Shown here: positions 36,586-49,469 of the stretch, in pieces
Layout of the letters: the number at the start of each line of letters is the position of its first letter
Position numbering within the stretch: position 1 is the stretch's first letter
Assembly (NCBI RefSeq): GCF_902148855.1
Contig: NC_043964.1
Coordinates: forward strand, 6,997,602-7,061,601
DNA length: 64,000 nucleotides
Direction: 5' to 3'
From: Sphaeramia orbicularis
Taxonomy: Eukaryota > Chordata > Actinopteri > Kurtiformes > Apogonidae
The notes under the pieces: model-generated
The model's database searches: none
Seen by the model: the letters and a program-made list of their open reading frames with translations, nothing else
Told to the model about the DNA's origin: nothing
Made by a program: the position numbers and the translations under genes

Positions 36586-36949
36586 GGAAATGGGAAAATC
36601 CTAGTGTAAAGTCAGTGAACTTCAGCCTCTTTAAATGGAGAAAACGTCTTCTTCTTCTGCTGTTTTATAGATGTAGTGTCGCCGACAGCGCCACCTTCAG
36701 ACCCACTTTATTCAAACACGTTCACAGAAACGCACGTTTGTCTCATTTCAACATTTCGCTTCAGTTTCTTTTGTTATTTTATGGAAACAGGTGTTGACTA
36801 TGTTTACATGCATCTGTTTATGCGACTTATTCCATAAACGAATATTCCACGAACATTCCTGTTGATATGCAGCCATTTACGATGTACGATTGTGACTTTT
36901 GTCCCCTAAATTCAAACTTTTTTCTTGAGCTGTTGTGACTTTTTGGTTG

Positions 36950-37520
36950 GATTCAGACTTTTGTCGCTTAGATTTTTTTAAACCAAAATTGTGACTTTGA
37001 TAACTTTTTTTCTTCATCAATGATGACTTTTGTCATAAAATTGTGACTTTTTTCCAAGTACATTGACTTTTCTTTCCGATTCCAATTTTTTTCTTGCACA
37101 ATTGTGACTTTTTCTCCTAAATTCCAACTTTTTTCTTCCAGTCATGACGTTTTGCTCAGATTCAGACTCTTTTCAGTTAGATTTTTCCCTACAATTGTGA
37201 CTGACGATGACTTTTTCTTAAGCAATGATGACTTTTGTTCCATAAAATTACAACTTTTTCCAAGCACAATGACTTTTCTTTCAGATTCCATTTTTCCTTG
37301 TATGATTGTGACTTTTTTCCTAAATTCCAACTTTTTTCTTCCACAGTTACAACTTTTTGCTCAGATTCAGACCTTTTTCAGTTTGATTTTTCCAAAAAAT
37401 TATGACTTTTTTTTTTTTTTTTTTTTTTTTTAGCACAATGACTTTTCTTTCAGGTTCAGACTTTTTTCTTGTATAGTGATGACTTTTTCTGTTAGATTAC
37501 AGCTTTTTGTGAACAATTAG
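36950..37520. repeat. Degenerate TGACTTTT-type minisatellite
   Basis: Units of about 30-45 bp built on TTGTGACTTTTTCC and CACAATGACTTTTC recur along the stretch. It is non-coding. Confidence 0.6.
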
Positions 37521-37974
37521 GACTGGCCGACAGTGGAATATTCATGTGCATGTAAACACGGTCGGTCAAAGTGCAGGCTCGTGGGTCAGTTCAACAGTAC
37601 ATTAAAACCAGATGCCGACTGGTTTCCAGGCACTAACTCCATCCGTCACCGAACCGTTGGATCGTGGCGACTTTCTGGACTTGGGTTCTTGTCATCAAAA
37701 ACAGCAGCAGTGAATCCATCCATCAACAGGATCTGGATCATCAACGAGGAGTCGGACTGGATCACATGGTTCTACCTCAGGAGAGTTTTTAACAAAGAAA
37801 TGTCACTTTTGACTGTTTGGTTTGTGAACGTCCAGTTTATAGTGAGTTTAAGTCACTTTTAATCATTTTGTGATTTTTAACCGACAGTTAAAAATCACAA
37901 AAACTAAAATGCAGAGATTTTTACTTCAAAACCTGTGAAACATGAAGATTAAAGACCAGTGAAAAGACCTGAAC

Positions 37975-38565
37975 CAGGGCTGAAGTGGATTAAACCAGTA
38001 AAATAATAGAAACACAACCCAAAAAACCACTAATATAACTAATGACAACTTCTGTGGGAAAGTAAAATGACATTCACTTTTACAAACTGTCCTTTAAAAC
38101 AATGTGAATAACATGAACCTGAAATTTCTAAAGAAAAATCAGTGTATTTTTAACAATATTCTGCCTCAGTTTATCATTTATACATGTTCATTCTAACGTG
38201 CAGATCTCAGCAGATCTACAAATACACAAAATATTTAATAGCAGACAGAATATTGGTCCAGTTATACTGATTGATATGAAGACATTTCAGATTATTCACA
38301 TTTTTTAAAGGATGGTTTAAAAAACTAGAATGTAATTTTACTTTTTTACACTAAAACAAATAGAAAAAGTTGTATTTGTCATTATTTTTATGTTATTTTG
38401 TTCTTATTTAACCTGGTTCTGATCCACTTTAGATCATATTGGTCTGAATGTGAAACCTAAACTGTAATAATTGTTAATATCTTCAGTCTAATTCTTCATC
38501 CCATGGACTGGATCAGACCCTTTGGCGGCCGGTTTTGGCCGACGGGCCGTATGTTCGACACCCAT
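37975..38565. mobile_element. Family 1 hAT-like element
   Basis: Begins CAGGGCTGAAGTGG and ends TTCGACACCCATG. Flanks ACCTGAAC and ACTTAAAC agree at 6 of 8 bases, consistent with an old hAT duplication. The interior shows the family's matched AATAATGACAAAT and CATTATTT segments. Confidence 0.65.
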
Positions 38566-38711
38566 GACTTAAACAGATTCATCAGAAACAGATGATGTGA
38601 TGTGATAAGATATTTGTCATGATTATGTTTCCTTTTGTGTATAATTGTCTGAATATGAGCGTTGTTGTGTTGTTGTTCAGAATGACTCGTTTCTGTCATG
38701 TTTCTTCTTCT

Positions 38712-38726
38712 TTTATTTGTTTTATT
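38712..38726 (-). terminator. Likely mfsd11 polyadenylation signals
   Basis: Two AATAAA words on the minus strand about 420 nt after the stop codon. Confidence 0.4.
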
Positions 38727-39140
38727 CTAACGTTTCGGTCCATTATGATCCTTAAATACGGACCAGAGTTTCATCTGTATGACTATTTTTTTTAGTGAAC
38801 CAGTGACAGAAGTTAAAAAAAAAAAAAGCTAGAAAAAAAGTGTTTTGCTCAAACCAAAAGGCCTTAAATATCAGCCCATTTCTGATCATAAATCCAGTTG
38901 TAATCTCCAGGTTGACCAGCAGATGTCACTGTTAGTGGATGGATTCACTGCAGCTGTTTGAACCCAGGTCATGTAATTAATGGTTCAAGTGTGTGTGTGT
39001 GCGTGTGTGGGTGTGTGTGTGTTTTTTTGGCTTTTAACGTGCACGTATCCATCACAGTAGTGGAATCAGGTCAATGCCACGTGCATGAGCATCAGTTTGT
39101 CCTTTAACCTGCAGACTGCCTCCTCCTCGTCCGCACCCAA

Positions 39141-42100
39141 TCAAATGCTGTCGTAATCCGACTCCCGCCGCCGGGACTCGGCCGCCCACTCGGCCACGAA
39201 GAAGGTCATGGTCCCGAGGAACCCGACCAGAACCAGGATGAGCAGCTGCCAGTGGAGGAGCAGGAAGTTACTGTAGGAGAATGCCACGGCAGCCATGATG
39301 GACTGAGGAGGAGGAAAGAGAAGGAGAAGAATGAGAAGAAGAAGGAGAAGAAGAAGGAGAAAGAGAAGGAGAAGAAGAAGAGGAAGGAGAAGGAGAAGAA
39401 GAAGGAGAAGAAGAAGGAGAAAGAGAAGGAGAAGAAGAAGAGGAAGGAGAAGGAGAAGAAGAAGGAGAGGAAGGAGAAGAAGAAGAGGAAGGAGGAGAGA
39501 GAGGAGGAGGAGAAGAAGAAGAAGAACACAAGGTTTCAAAGACAACCATTAGAAATAGAACACAAACTGGTCTCATGTGACGTCTGTGGTGGTCATGTGA
39601 CATCTGTGGTGGTCATGTGATGTCTGTGGTGGTCATGTGATGTCTGTGGTGGTCATGTAACATTTCTGACCTGGATGAACTTGAAGACGGCGAAGGCGGG
39701 GGCGCTGTCATCTTTGAACATGAAGCCGATGATGCTGAGGAGCTGAGTGTTGAAGCAGCTGTCGCCCAAACCCAACAGGAAACTACACAACAAGGCCACG
39801 CCCAGGCTGAGGACACACAAACAGACACAATGATCAACAAACATACAAACAAACACACAAACGATAAAGACACAAATGAACAACAAACACACGAACAACA
39901 AATACGCAAACAACAAACAAAAAGATACACACAACAAACACACACAACAAACACACAAACAACAAACACAAACAACAAATACACAAACAACATACACGCA
40001 AACAACAAACACACAACCATACACACAAACGAACAACAAACACACAAACATAGACATAAACACACACACAACGAACCAAAAATACACACACAGACACAAA
40101 TACAATATGAAAAGATGTAAGAACAGACATTGGTCTTAAAATGTGGTTAAATTCCTGCTGAAATCCAGAGGTTAATATTAGAATAACAGGTGATAAATCA
40201 GTTTAAACTGGCTTTTAAAGGGTTAAATCCACATGGTTTGACGTTTCATTTTGTCTTATTTGAATATTTGTGAAAAAAAAGACAAAAAAAAAAAAAGAAA
40301 AAAAAAACCTTCCAGTTCATCTACTGATCAGATCGGATCACAGTTAATTATCTTATTTGGATCAGTCTACTTCCTGGACTGTCTGGGGTCGTCATGACAC
40401 CAGGGGTTGAGGCCCCACCCCTCCTCCTGCTTCCTTGCTGTGTGTTTTTTTGGGGGGTGTGGCCATCGTACTTGGGTTGCATGAAGGCCCGAGCGTCTGT
40501 TTCCTGTTTGGGGGCGTCGCTGGCGATGTTGAGGAAAATCAGGTAGAAGGCAACGAAGTGGATGACGAGTCCGAACAGAACCACCGGGTTACGGCCGAAA
40601 CGGTTGCACTTGTTCAACATCCCAAAGACGCCCCCTCCTGGATGGAAGAGGAAGGATGGGGCACCATGAGTTAGACGGAGAAGGCGGAGACTCGTACGAC
40701 AGCCAATCAGAAACAGGTGAAAAATACAGAAATAATACGAACGGGAAACATTTACAGAAGATTAGATGCTCATTTAACTTAATTAAACATTCATCAGCCT
40801 GTAAAAAGAGTTTATATATTTTCATTCACTGTTTTATTGTATATTTATCTTTTTTTTTCCACTTTAAAGAAAATATCAAGTTGTTTTTTTTTACACATTA
40901 ATTATGCTTTCTCTCAGATTTCTGATTTAAATATCAGACAATTTTACGTTCTATAAGTTTAGTTTAGATTTTATTGATCCCTCAGAAAATTCATGTTCCA
41001 GTATCAGAACAAAACAAAATGTACAAATACAACAAATATTACAAGAAAATACTACTACTACTACTACCACCACCACCACTACCACTACTAATAATAATAA
41101 TAACAATAATAACTATAGAACCAGTAGTTAAAAAGAAACAAACAGGCAATTCCATATTAGAAAGTACTAGTAGAAATAATAAAGTACTTATGTAATAATG
41201 TATTGTAATATTAATTATATATATAAATATTTTAATAAACACATGGTAAAAATTATGAGTGACAGTAGTAATGTTGTAACAACAAAGTAATGAGTAATAT
41301 AAGTCATAAGTAATAGTAATATAATAATAATAACAATAATAATTTCTTGTAAATTTATTACTTTAATCTCTTTTTTAAGCATAAATTTATACTTCCATAA
41401 TCTCAGTTTCTCATTATTTCTCATCATCTCATTATTTCTTGTCCATTTATGACTTGAATTTCATCAGGTAATAAAAAAGACTTTACAAACCCCTTAAATA
41501 TTCTGTTTTTTTGTCATAGATTTGAGGTTTTTCAGGTGAATTTTCCACTTTAAACAGAACATCCAGTTTTTCTTCATCTTTTTCTTCTTTAGGACATTAA
41601 TCTAATCTTTAACCACAGAATAGGACTTTTTTTCTCATGAGTTTGTGAGTTTTTAATTGTAAATCCATGACTTTTTTTCCAACAGATAAACTAATCACTT
41701 TATAATATTCTTGTAAATGTATCCCTTTAATCTCATAGAAAACAAGAGGTTTATTCTTAAAACTATACAAGTTTTTATTCTCAGAGAACATTCAAAGGTT
41801 TAGTACATTTGTGATTGATCTCAGAATAAGTCAGATCAGCTTTTTGTCATTTTTTTCCTCATGAATTCATCGTTTTTATCTCAGATGACTTCAGAGTATC
41901 ATCTATTAAGAGTCAGTTCTACATGTAAAGTGCCATGAAATAACTTTTATGATTTGATGAGATATAAATAAAATGTGACTGATTGAATTTGAAGTTGTTT
42001 TCTTGTCATTTGTGTGATTTTTCCTCGTTAATATCTCTTCATATTTGAATTTTTCTTGTAAATTTCCGTCTTTATTCCTGCAGATGTGTTTTTTTTTTCC

Positions 42101-45100
42101 CCTCTCAGATTATCAACCCCCTTCGCCGCCGCCGTTTCGTCTCTGCCCCCAGACTCACCCAGGATCTCTCCAACTCCGATGCAGATCCCCGAGATGCCGA
42201 TCAGACTCTTGGCATCCTGTCCGAACTGCGTCATGGCGCCGATGCAGGTTCCGTAGACACCGCTGTAGAAGGTCAGTTCCAGACCTGAGACGCACACAGT
42301 GACCTCACATTAACCCGGGACCTTCTGACCCCGCCCCCCCGCCCAGAGCCATAGAGAGAGAGAGAGAGTTACGACACGCTTCAATGTCGCCACTACGGTG
42401 ATCAGGTGGTTCATGTAAGCCTCAATAGTGCCAAACAAACGGAGCACTGTCCTGTTCTTCTATTGGACAGACAGCAGTGAGTGGGTTATTAAATGATAAT
42501 ACACAAATAAAACACACACTAGTCTGTTTACAACCGTTGTGTCTCTACTGTATGCGTGTTAGTGTCAGTTGTGTTTTTCAGTTGTGTGGTGGACCACTGA
42601 TAGGACTGACATTAGTTCTGTCAACAGGTTTACATTTAGTTAGAGGTTTACAGAAGGAACACAGGACGAAAAAAAACAAAAACACTGACAGGTAACGTTA
42701 ATAAATGACAAATAGAATAAAATAAGTGTCAGAGTAGACCCATATTTGTACCCACAGTAAATTACACTAATGATCACATGACCTCAGCTGACAAACTGAA
42801 CCCAGCACCACCAGGTTCAGCAAAACAACTAAAATAAAACCCACTGAGAACCACATTTGGACTAACAGTACCTTACCTTAGAAACTCCATCATTTGCATT
42901 TACATTTACATTTGTGCATTTGGCAGACGCTTTTTTCCAGAGTGACTTACAGGGGAAGATTAACAATTAAGCACTCTCTCTACTTCTTTTGTAAAGCACT
43001 TTAAAACAACCAAGTGCTGTACAGAAGAATAAATAAAAGCAAAAATAAAAGAATAAAATACAAGAATTGATTAAAAACATAAAACAGCTGTGCAATTAAC
43101 GACGGTATCGTACAGAAGAATAACAAAGCAAAATGATAGAATAAAATACAGGAATAGATTAAAAAAAGGATTTTTGAGTTACTTACGGGATCTGACAGAG
43201 GAGTTCAGGATCGGTTGAAGGATGGGGTGGGGGTTATAAATTAAACTTCATCCCGCTCCTTTTTGAATGTTGGACTTTCTTTTATATAATCCTTTTGTTG
43301 TTTGGTTTTAATGCTAATTCTAAATAAATAAATAAACAAGCAAACTATTAGCCCTGTCTCCAGAATCCTAAAGGAGGTCCATGATTCATCCGTCATTTTT
43401 TACAGTGGGAGTGTATGGAAGGGTCGTAACTCAGTTTTCTCTACCGCTGTGACCCCGCCCACCTACTCCTCTTCCTCCTCCCTCCACCCACCTGTGTATG
43501 CGATGCAGATGCTCAGCAGCAGCATCTCCTTGGTGACGAACAGTTTACAGGCTTTTACTGGAGACGATAAAGCACCATTAGTGAAAAGGACAGACAACAG
43601 GACGGTTTATGACGACAGAGGCGGAAAAACTCACTGAAAGCGTCCAGAGCTTGTGAACAGAGTCCAGGTTGAGGAGAACTGCAGAAAAAACACGACAATA
43701 ATCAGCTGACAAAGACAAACTAGTTCTAACTGGGTCATAACGAAGGCTACGTTCAGGCACAACTCAGATTTTTCGGTGAAATCTGATTTTCTTTTGTGCC
43801 CCTGGATGAAGTGGGTCATGTGACTGATGTGGGTCATGTGACTGACACTCACCTGACCACGGAGTCGCTGTCTGACTCCCCCTGCAGTAATGCCTCTGTG
43901 GCCTCAGAAGAAGCGGACTCAGCGTCGGGTTTTCGGATCAGAAAGAACAGGAAACATCCGACCAGGCTGATGACGGTGAGTGAGATGAACACCGTCTGTC
44001 TGTCTTTGTCTGAGACACCAAACACCGGTTACAAAACAGAAAAGATAAACGACCGCCGTGAAAAAGATCAACACGAAACAGTACCTGTGATGTGGACGTG
44101 TCCATGCCAGGCACAGTAGACGTACAGATTCCCAAAGAATAAACTACAGAGACAAGGAAACGATAAGGGGGCGGAGTCAAGGGAAGGTTCACATCTGGTC
44201 AAAAACATTAAATGATAATAATCTACACCAAACTTATATTTTGGGTCGGTAATTAGTTATATTTTCAGGAAAATGTATTTTGAAATGAGAAAAAAATGTG
44301 AGTAGTTTTGTGAGTGTGAATGTTTGTAAAGTGATCCAGTTTAGTGCCGTCATTCTTGATTCATTTTATAAACTCTATGAATAAACTACATTTATTCCAA
44401 ATACATTGATATTTGACTATTATATTATTTATGTCATATTCTAAACACACAATGTTCTAAATAAATAAATGCCTATGGGTGCTTCTGTGAAACTGGGTTT
44501 ATTTTAGTATCTGTCACTTTTCCATCTTTTTAGACTCAATAATAAAAGGTAAATGTAGACATATTTCCCCCCAGGATGGACCTAATGATGACCTCAGATA
44601 AATGCACAAAAAAATACAATATCTTCTTACTCTGAGCCATGCCATAATAACTTTAGAATTTTGGAAAAAAAATAGACGTTAATGTTTTGTCCATCTGTGA
44701 TGCAGTAGTTTTAGATATTTTTCATTTAAAAATATTTAAACTAAATGTTTCCCTTTGAGTCTGTTTCAGATGGACTCTAGACCTTTACAATTATGCGGAA
44801 TATTTGTCTGAAACTGGTCTGGTTCAACAGTGATGAATCAAACAGTAGTGGGCGGTCCATGTGTGAGCCCGCCCTTGGACATGAGAGGACAGACTGTGGA
44901 GGACGTGCATGTCCAGTCAGAGGACACCTTCACCTAAACTGCAGCAGAGCCCAGAATATTCCACTGTTTCTACCGATGGTGCTGTCGCTGGAGTTGATGG
45001 CAAGAACGTTTCCCTGAGCCGTCCACAAAACTGCAAAAACACACAAAAAAAATAACACAAAATGGAAACAAACAAGAAGAAAAGTATGAGCAAATCATCA

Positions 45101-47258
45101 AATGAGTCCAGTTTTCAATGATCATCAGCCTTTAACCTAAACTCGTGTTAGTTCAGGTTCCACATTCAGACCAAATTTAAGACATTTAAGAACAATGTTC
45201 TGCCTCAGTTTATCATTTATACATGTTCATTTAACGTACAGATACAGTGGATCTACAAATACACACATTTAATAACAGACAGAATAATGGTACAATTACA
45301 CTGATTTTTCTTGGGTTGTTCAAAGGTTATTTGTATTTTTGAGAATGTAAAAAAATGTCATAATTTAATTTTACTTTTGTGAAGACAAAAATGTGGCGTT
45401 CTCATCATTAGTCAGTTTTTATGGTGTTCCTTTATTGGTCTGTCGTATGCGGAGCCTGACAGACCGGTCTGACCACCCTGTACTCCACCAGAGTCCAGAT
45501 CCACTGGTCTCACCTGCTGCTCCGATTCCCACCAGCACCGAGGCCGTGTAGAAGGTCCAGGTGTACGGGTAGATGAACATGGCAATGTAGCCACTGTGGA
45601 CAAAGACCACAACACACATCTGACAACAGGGTCCACATGGGGGCCATAAGGGGTCCGCATGGGTCCACATGGTGTACGCATGGGTCCACATCGGTCCGTA
45701 TGGGTCTGTTACCTGTAGAGGAGTCCGCTGAAGAACATGGACAGCTGAGGTCCAATCACAGCCACCACTGAAGGAGCAATGAGGTTGGAGGCAGAGAAGA
45801 CACTGTAGATGATGGCAAGGCTGAGGAGGACAAACCAAGAAACAAACTGAAACACAATGTGGAAAAACACACACAACACAAAAACAAACACACACACAAA
45901 CAAATAAACACAACACAAAAACAAACACACACACACACACACACACAAACAAACACAACACATACACACACACAACACACACACAAACACAACACACGCA
46001 TACAACATACATACTCACACACAAACACACCACACACCGATATATACACACACACAAACACAACACACACACACAAACACAATATATACACACGACACAC
46101 ATACAAACGCACACACAAACACAACATATACACATACACACCTCGGCATACCAACCATGACAGTAATAATAAAACCTGCTTGATGAGTCACAGTGATGCA
46201 TTCTGGGAGTGTCTCTTTCCTACTGTGACTTATTACTCACTTCCCTCCTGGTTTTAGTGGTGAATTCATGTAAATAATTGTATATAATAGTGATCGTGTT
46301 GTTTTGAAGTGTTCTACCAGTGTGTTTTAATGTGTTTTTGTTGAGTTTTGCTGGGTTTTTTTGCCCCTATTATCACTGTTTATATCTGTATTTTTCCAGT
46401 TTGTATGGTTTATTGATAGTTGTATTTTATCTGCAAATTCTATAAATGTATGTAAATGACAGAAAGTGAACACAAACTAACACACAGGCTAAAAATGACT
46501 AGAAATAACTAAAAATAATAAGAACAACATGGACACAGAATGATCTAGACAAACTCAAATGTATGAATACATGGAAAATAGATGAAAATTTATTACTATA
46601 ATCTTATAAAGTTTCATTATCAACATTTGAAGTGGTTTTTCACAATAAATATGACAAAAATTCAGGTCTGTTTTTTACTATAACACATTGTTTTAAGCAT
46701 TTATTCCATATAATAATGATAATTAATGGACAGATACTGAAAGGTAAGTTCTTCTTGAAAAAAGGTGCAAAAGAATTGTTGAAAAACATACATTTTCTGA
46801 CACTTTTATTACAAAAACAACATAAATAAATCCAGTCCTGTTATAAAGGGAGTCCTTAAAGGGTTAAGTCCCTACATTAAGGTCATACCAGATGTTTCCT
46901 GACACACTGAGTAAACATTGTTCTCTAAAACCTCAGATTTAATTACACCTCTGGCCGTTTAATCTAATTACATAAGGTGCCATCAGGTCTGTGTTGGAAA
47001 AGCACTGAAACCACTTTACCTCGTGTATCCCGTCCCATTGAACTCCGCACTGTGAAAGTTCTCCAGAACTGTTTGCTGTGGAGAAAAAAAACAGAACCTT
47101 AAAGCTTTGGTTTTGTTTGGCGGTGATGGACATGGGTTCCTCGTCAACGAAACTGGACTGACCTCGATGTTTCCACATGTTTGGAAGGCGGTGAACATGA
47201 ACATGAAGCCGAAGCCCAGGATGATGATATTCAGCAGCTTCTTCCCCTCTGGACTCAT
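39141..47258 (-). CDS. mfsd11: UNC93-like major facilitator protein MFSD11 (450 aa, 13 coding exons)
   Basis: Coding exons: 47163-47258, 47020-47075, 45713-45820, 45514-45593, 44934-45030, 44085-44143, 43853-44009, 43635-43678, 43492-43557, 42159-42284, 40472-40637, 39671-39806 and 39141-39302. Phases agree throughout (1353 nt). The protein begins MSPEGKKLLNIIILGFGFMF. Family landmarks include YSVFSASNLIAPSVVAVIGP, YTGLELTFYSGVYGTCIGA, NRFGRNPVVLFG, LLGLGDSCFNTQLLS and the end ESDYDSI. Human MFSD11 has 449 residues. It is a 12-helix membrane protein of the UNC93 group with no settled substrate. A Ser-rich acidic loop (about residues 200-220) separates the two helix bundles. A noncoding first exon ends at 48227 and splices to 47317. 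Three introns carry 230-290-bp simple repeats immediately before the acceptors of exons 3, 12 and 13. A polyadenylation signal is likely near 38712. Confidence 0.96.
39303..39535. repeat. 230-bp polypurine tract (polypyrimidine on the mfsd11 strand)
   Basis: Almost pure GGAGAAGAAG-type purines. On the minus strand it is a continuous pyrimidine run ending at the CAG acceptor of the last mfsd11 exon. Confidence 0.95.
39815..40100. repeat. AACAAACACACA-type array before mfsd11 exon 12
   Basis: A/C-only tandem units for about 285 bp, which read TG/TTTG on the mfsd11 strand, directly upstream of the exon 12 acceptor at 39807. Confidence 0.95.
40860..42120. other. mfsd11 intron 10, low-complexity AT-rich
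   Basis: Contains an (ACT)n/(AAT)n run at 41049-41110 and a retroposon-like tail at about 41910-41985 (GTAAAGTGCCATGAAATAAC) that resembles 8800-8870. No exon. Confidence 0.5.
45138..45412. mobile_element. Family 1 fragment in mfsd11 intron
   Basis: Matches the family from GTTAGTTCAGGTTCCACATT through the Cys/Thr-poor AT-rich body, but both ends are lost. Confidence 0.55.
45850..46142. repeat. ACACAAACACAAC-type array before mfsd11 exon 3
   Basis: About 290 bp of A/C-rich repeats. On the mfsd11 strand this is a TG-rich run ending about 30 bp from the exon 3 acceptor at 45821. Confidence 0.95.
46245..46800 (+). repeat. Dispersed repeat, family 3, copy 2 (mfsd11 intron)
   Basis: Same family as 18640-19100, with an extra insertion of about 150 bp near 46430-46580. 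Confidence 0.7.
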
Positions 47259-47399
47259 TCTGGGGGATATTTCCTATTTGTGTGAGGAAGTAAAAGCTAA
47301 GAATGTGCTGTAGTCGTCTGAAAATAAAAAACAATGAGAAGAAGTGTTATTACAAGAGTTAAAATCCAACAGAAACATGTCAATTTATTAACTTTAGCT

Positions 47400-48220
47400 A
47401 AAATCATGTTGTTTAATAGAATAATATTGCATTCATTTCACCAGTGCTGATATAATATTTACATAATTTTCTTTTCATCATGTCTTTTACTGACTCCAGT
47501 TTCATCCATTACTTTATTTCTGCCTCCTTGCATCTTTCATTTCAGATCATTTAATACCGCAAATAACCAGTTTCTTCAGCTTTCATTCAAATTAAACTTT
47601 AAATCAACTAGAATTTCACATTTCTCACTTGTTCTGTCAAACTTAAAATCTCTGAATGAAAACTTTCATTTGATTCACCTCAATCCAAACTCCATGTAAA
47701 AAGCGCTGTTTTATGACAAACTCGTGGCCTTTTTACAACGTTTAGGACTATCATAAAACCCAAACACTTCTTATAATTCCTGTGTGCTATCAGAGTATTT
47801 CGGCTCAGAAAAAAACACCATCAGATGCAGTTTTACTTTAATTAAACCTCAACTTCAACAATTGCTTTCATTGTGCGTCAACACCCAGGTTCATGCGTTT
47901 ACAATATCAAGTAACAGCCAAAATTCACAATAAAAGTTAGATTAAGCGTTTTTACTGGATTAATTATGAGCCGAAGTATACATTAGATCCCCTTGATTAG
48001 TGTCAGATATAAATACGTGTTCTATTAAATAATTACTTCCGGTTTTAAGCAATTAAATATAAAATGATGAACTTTTATAATGAGAGTTCATCTAAGCAAA
48101 GAAAATGAAATGTTAGGAAAACAGCATCTTATATGTCATTAGTAAAGACAGATATGGGTGTATTTTTGTATGTGCAGCGTTGAAATGAATACAACATTTG
48201 CGTTTTTAACACATAAATCA
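47400..48220. other. mfsd11 5'UTR intron, mostly unique sequence
   Basis: No named repeat or open frame seen; AT-rich with mixed composition. One of the few repeat-poor stretches in the window. Confidence 0.5.
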
Positions 48221-48226
48221 ACTTAC

Positions 48227-48615
48227 CAGCGGTGTTGAAGCTGCTAATGTTTGCTAGCTTTCCTCTCCGTTCGGTTTCAGTGCGTTAACGGAGACATAGT
48301 TAGCATTAGCTCTGTGTCCGATTCCGACAGCTTAAAGTAACTTTAACATGCTGGTTTCCGACGCGACAAAAAGATACTTAGTGGTACTTTCACCTCACCG
48401 GGCAGAACGACTCGCCTGGAGCTAGAAAAAGCTGTCATGTGAATAGCTCAGCTGACCGGAGACGCTATCTCATGTTAGCATAGCACCGTCGATCTACAAA
48501 AGCTGTGACAGTGGAGGAGCGTTAAAGGCGCATGCGCAATACCCGATCCACGTTTGTGTTATCTACTCATGAAAAAAAAAAAAAAAACAACAAAGTGCTA
48601 TACTTCCGGGATCGT
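48227..48615 (-). promoter_or_regulatory. mfsd11 noncoding first exon and promoter
   Basis: The noncoding exon ends at 48227 with a GTAAGT donor. Upstream on the minus strand a CCGGAAGT ETS-type site lies at about 48603-48610. CpG content is raised. Confidence 0.5.
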
Positions 48616-49069
48616 GTTTTTCTATTATTTTTATTTTAATAATGGTTACCTAAATTTTATAGCTTTTTTGGTCCTTCATATTTATAAAATAAACTGTATT
48701 AAATAACACGTTAAAATTTTATATATATTTGGAATTTGACTTTTGGGGGAATTTATTCTGCTTAATTTGTAAAACTTTCTAATTTTTTTATAAACGGGTC
48801 ATTTATGTCATGGGCTCTTAGATATGATTTTAGTAACAACTTTAGCATTTTCCACAAGAACAAGTGACTTTTATACAATAAATGGTGTCATTATGGAGTT
48901 ATTCTCATCACTATGAATCATCCATAGAAAATTTTCTCAATGTATAACCTGGTTAATCTCTGTTTATTAATTTAAACTCTGGATTTTTCTGAGAAAATCA
49001 TATATTTTCCTATATTTAATTCACTGATCATGTAGATGTTCATTATAGTGAAATAATAAATTCAAAGGT

Positions 49070-49460
49070 AATTACATCAAAACAAAGAAAACTGAAGAAA
49101 AACTGTCTTTTTCAGTCCAATCTGTCATTAACTGAACATAAACCCAGTGTGTCCACCCAATGTCATTGATCCAACTCCATGGGTTTTACTGGTCAATCAA
49201 TGTTGCAGAAGACGACATTGTTGCCATGGTAACTACAGAGCCTTTGAACGTCCAAACGGGTCATATCTGACCAGTTATAATTATTATTTATGATTTATCA
49301 TTATTGTTCAGCACAAATGCTCCAGTCGTTCATTTTCTTTTCCTTGTCTTTTAAAATCTTTTCATTGCAAATTATTTATATTTCTGTATATTTTTATGTT
49401 CACTGGATTTATTTACGTTTCATCAAATAAAATGACATGATCCTAAAATACCCCAAGTCT
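49070..49460 (+). repeat. Dispersed repeat, family 4, copy 2
   Basis: Inverted relative to the 21-kb copy. It shares AACCCAGTGTGTCCA, CCATGGGTTTTACTGG and GAACGTCCAAACGGGTCAT. Confidence 0.65.
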
Positions 49461-49469
49461 TTATTAACT

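Noticed and set aside
39141-39620. Long Leu-, Phe-, Ser- or Lys/Glu-rich open frames
   Set aside because: Only the last mfsd11 exon is real; the rest translates the polypurine tract.
39613-40130. Cys/Val-rich open frames up to 158 residues
   Set aside because: Translation of the AACAAACACA array; exon 12 of mfsd11 accounts for the only conserved part.
45419-46257. 260-residue Cys/Val-rich frame that looks like a Cys-rich membrane protein
   Set aside because: It merges mfsd11 exons 3 and 4 with the translated ACACAAAC array.
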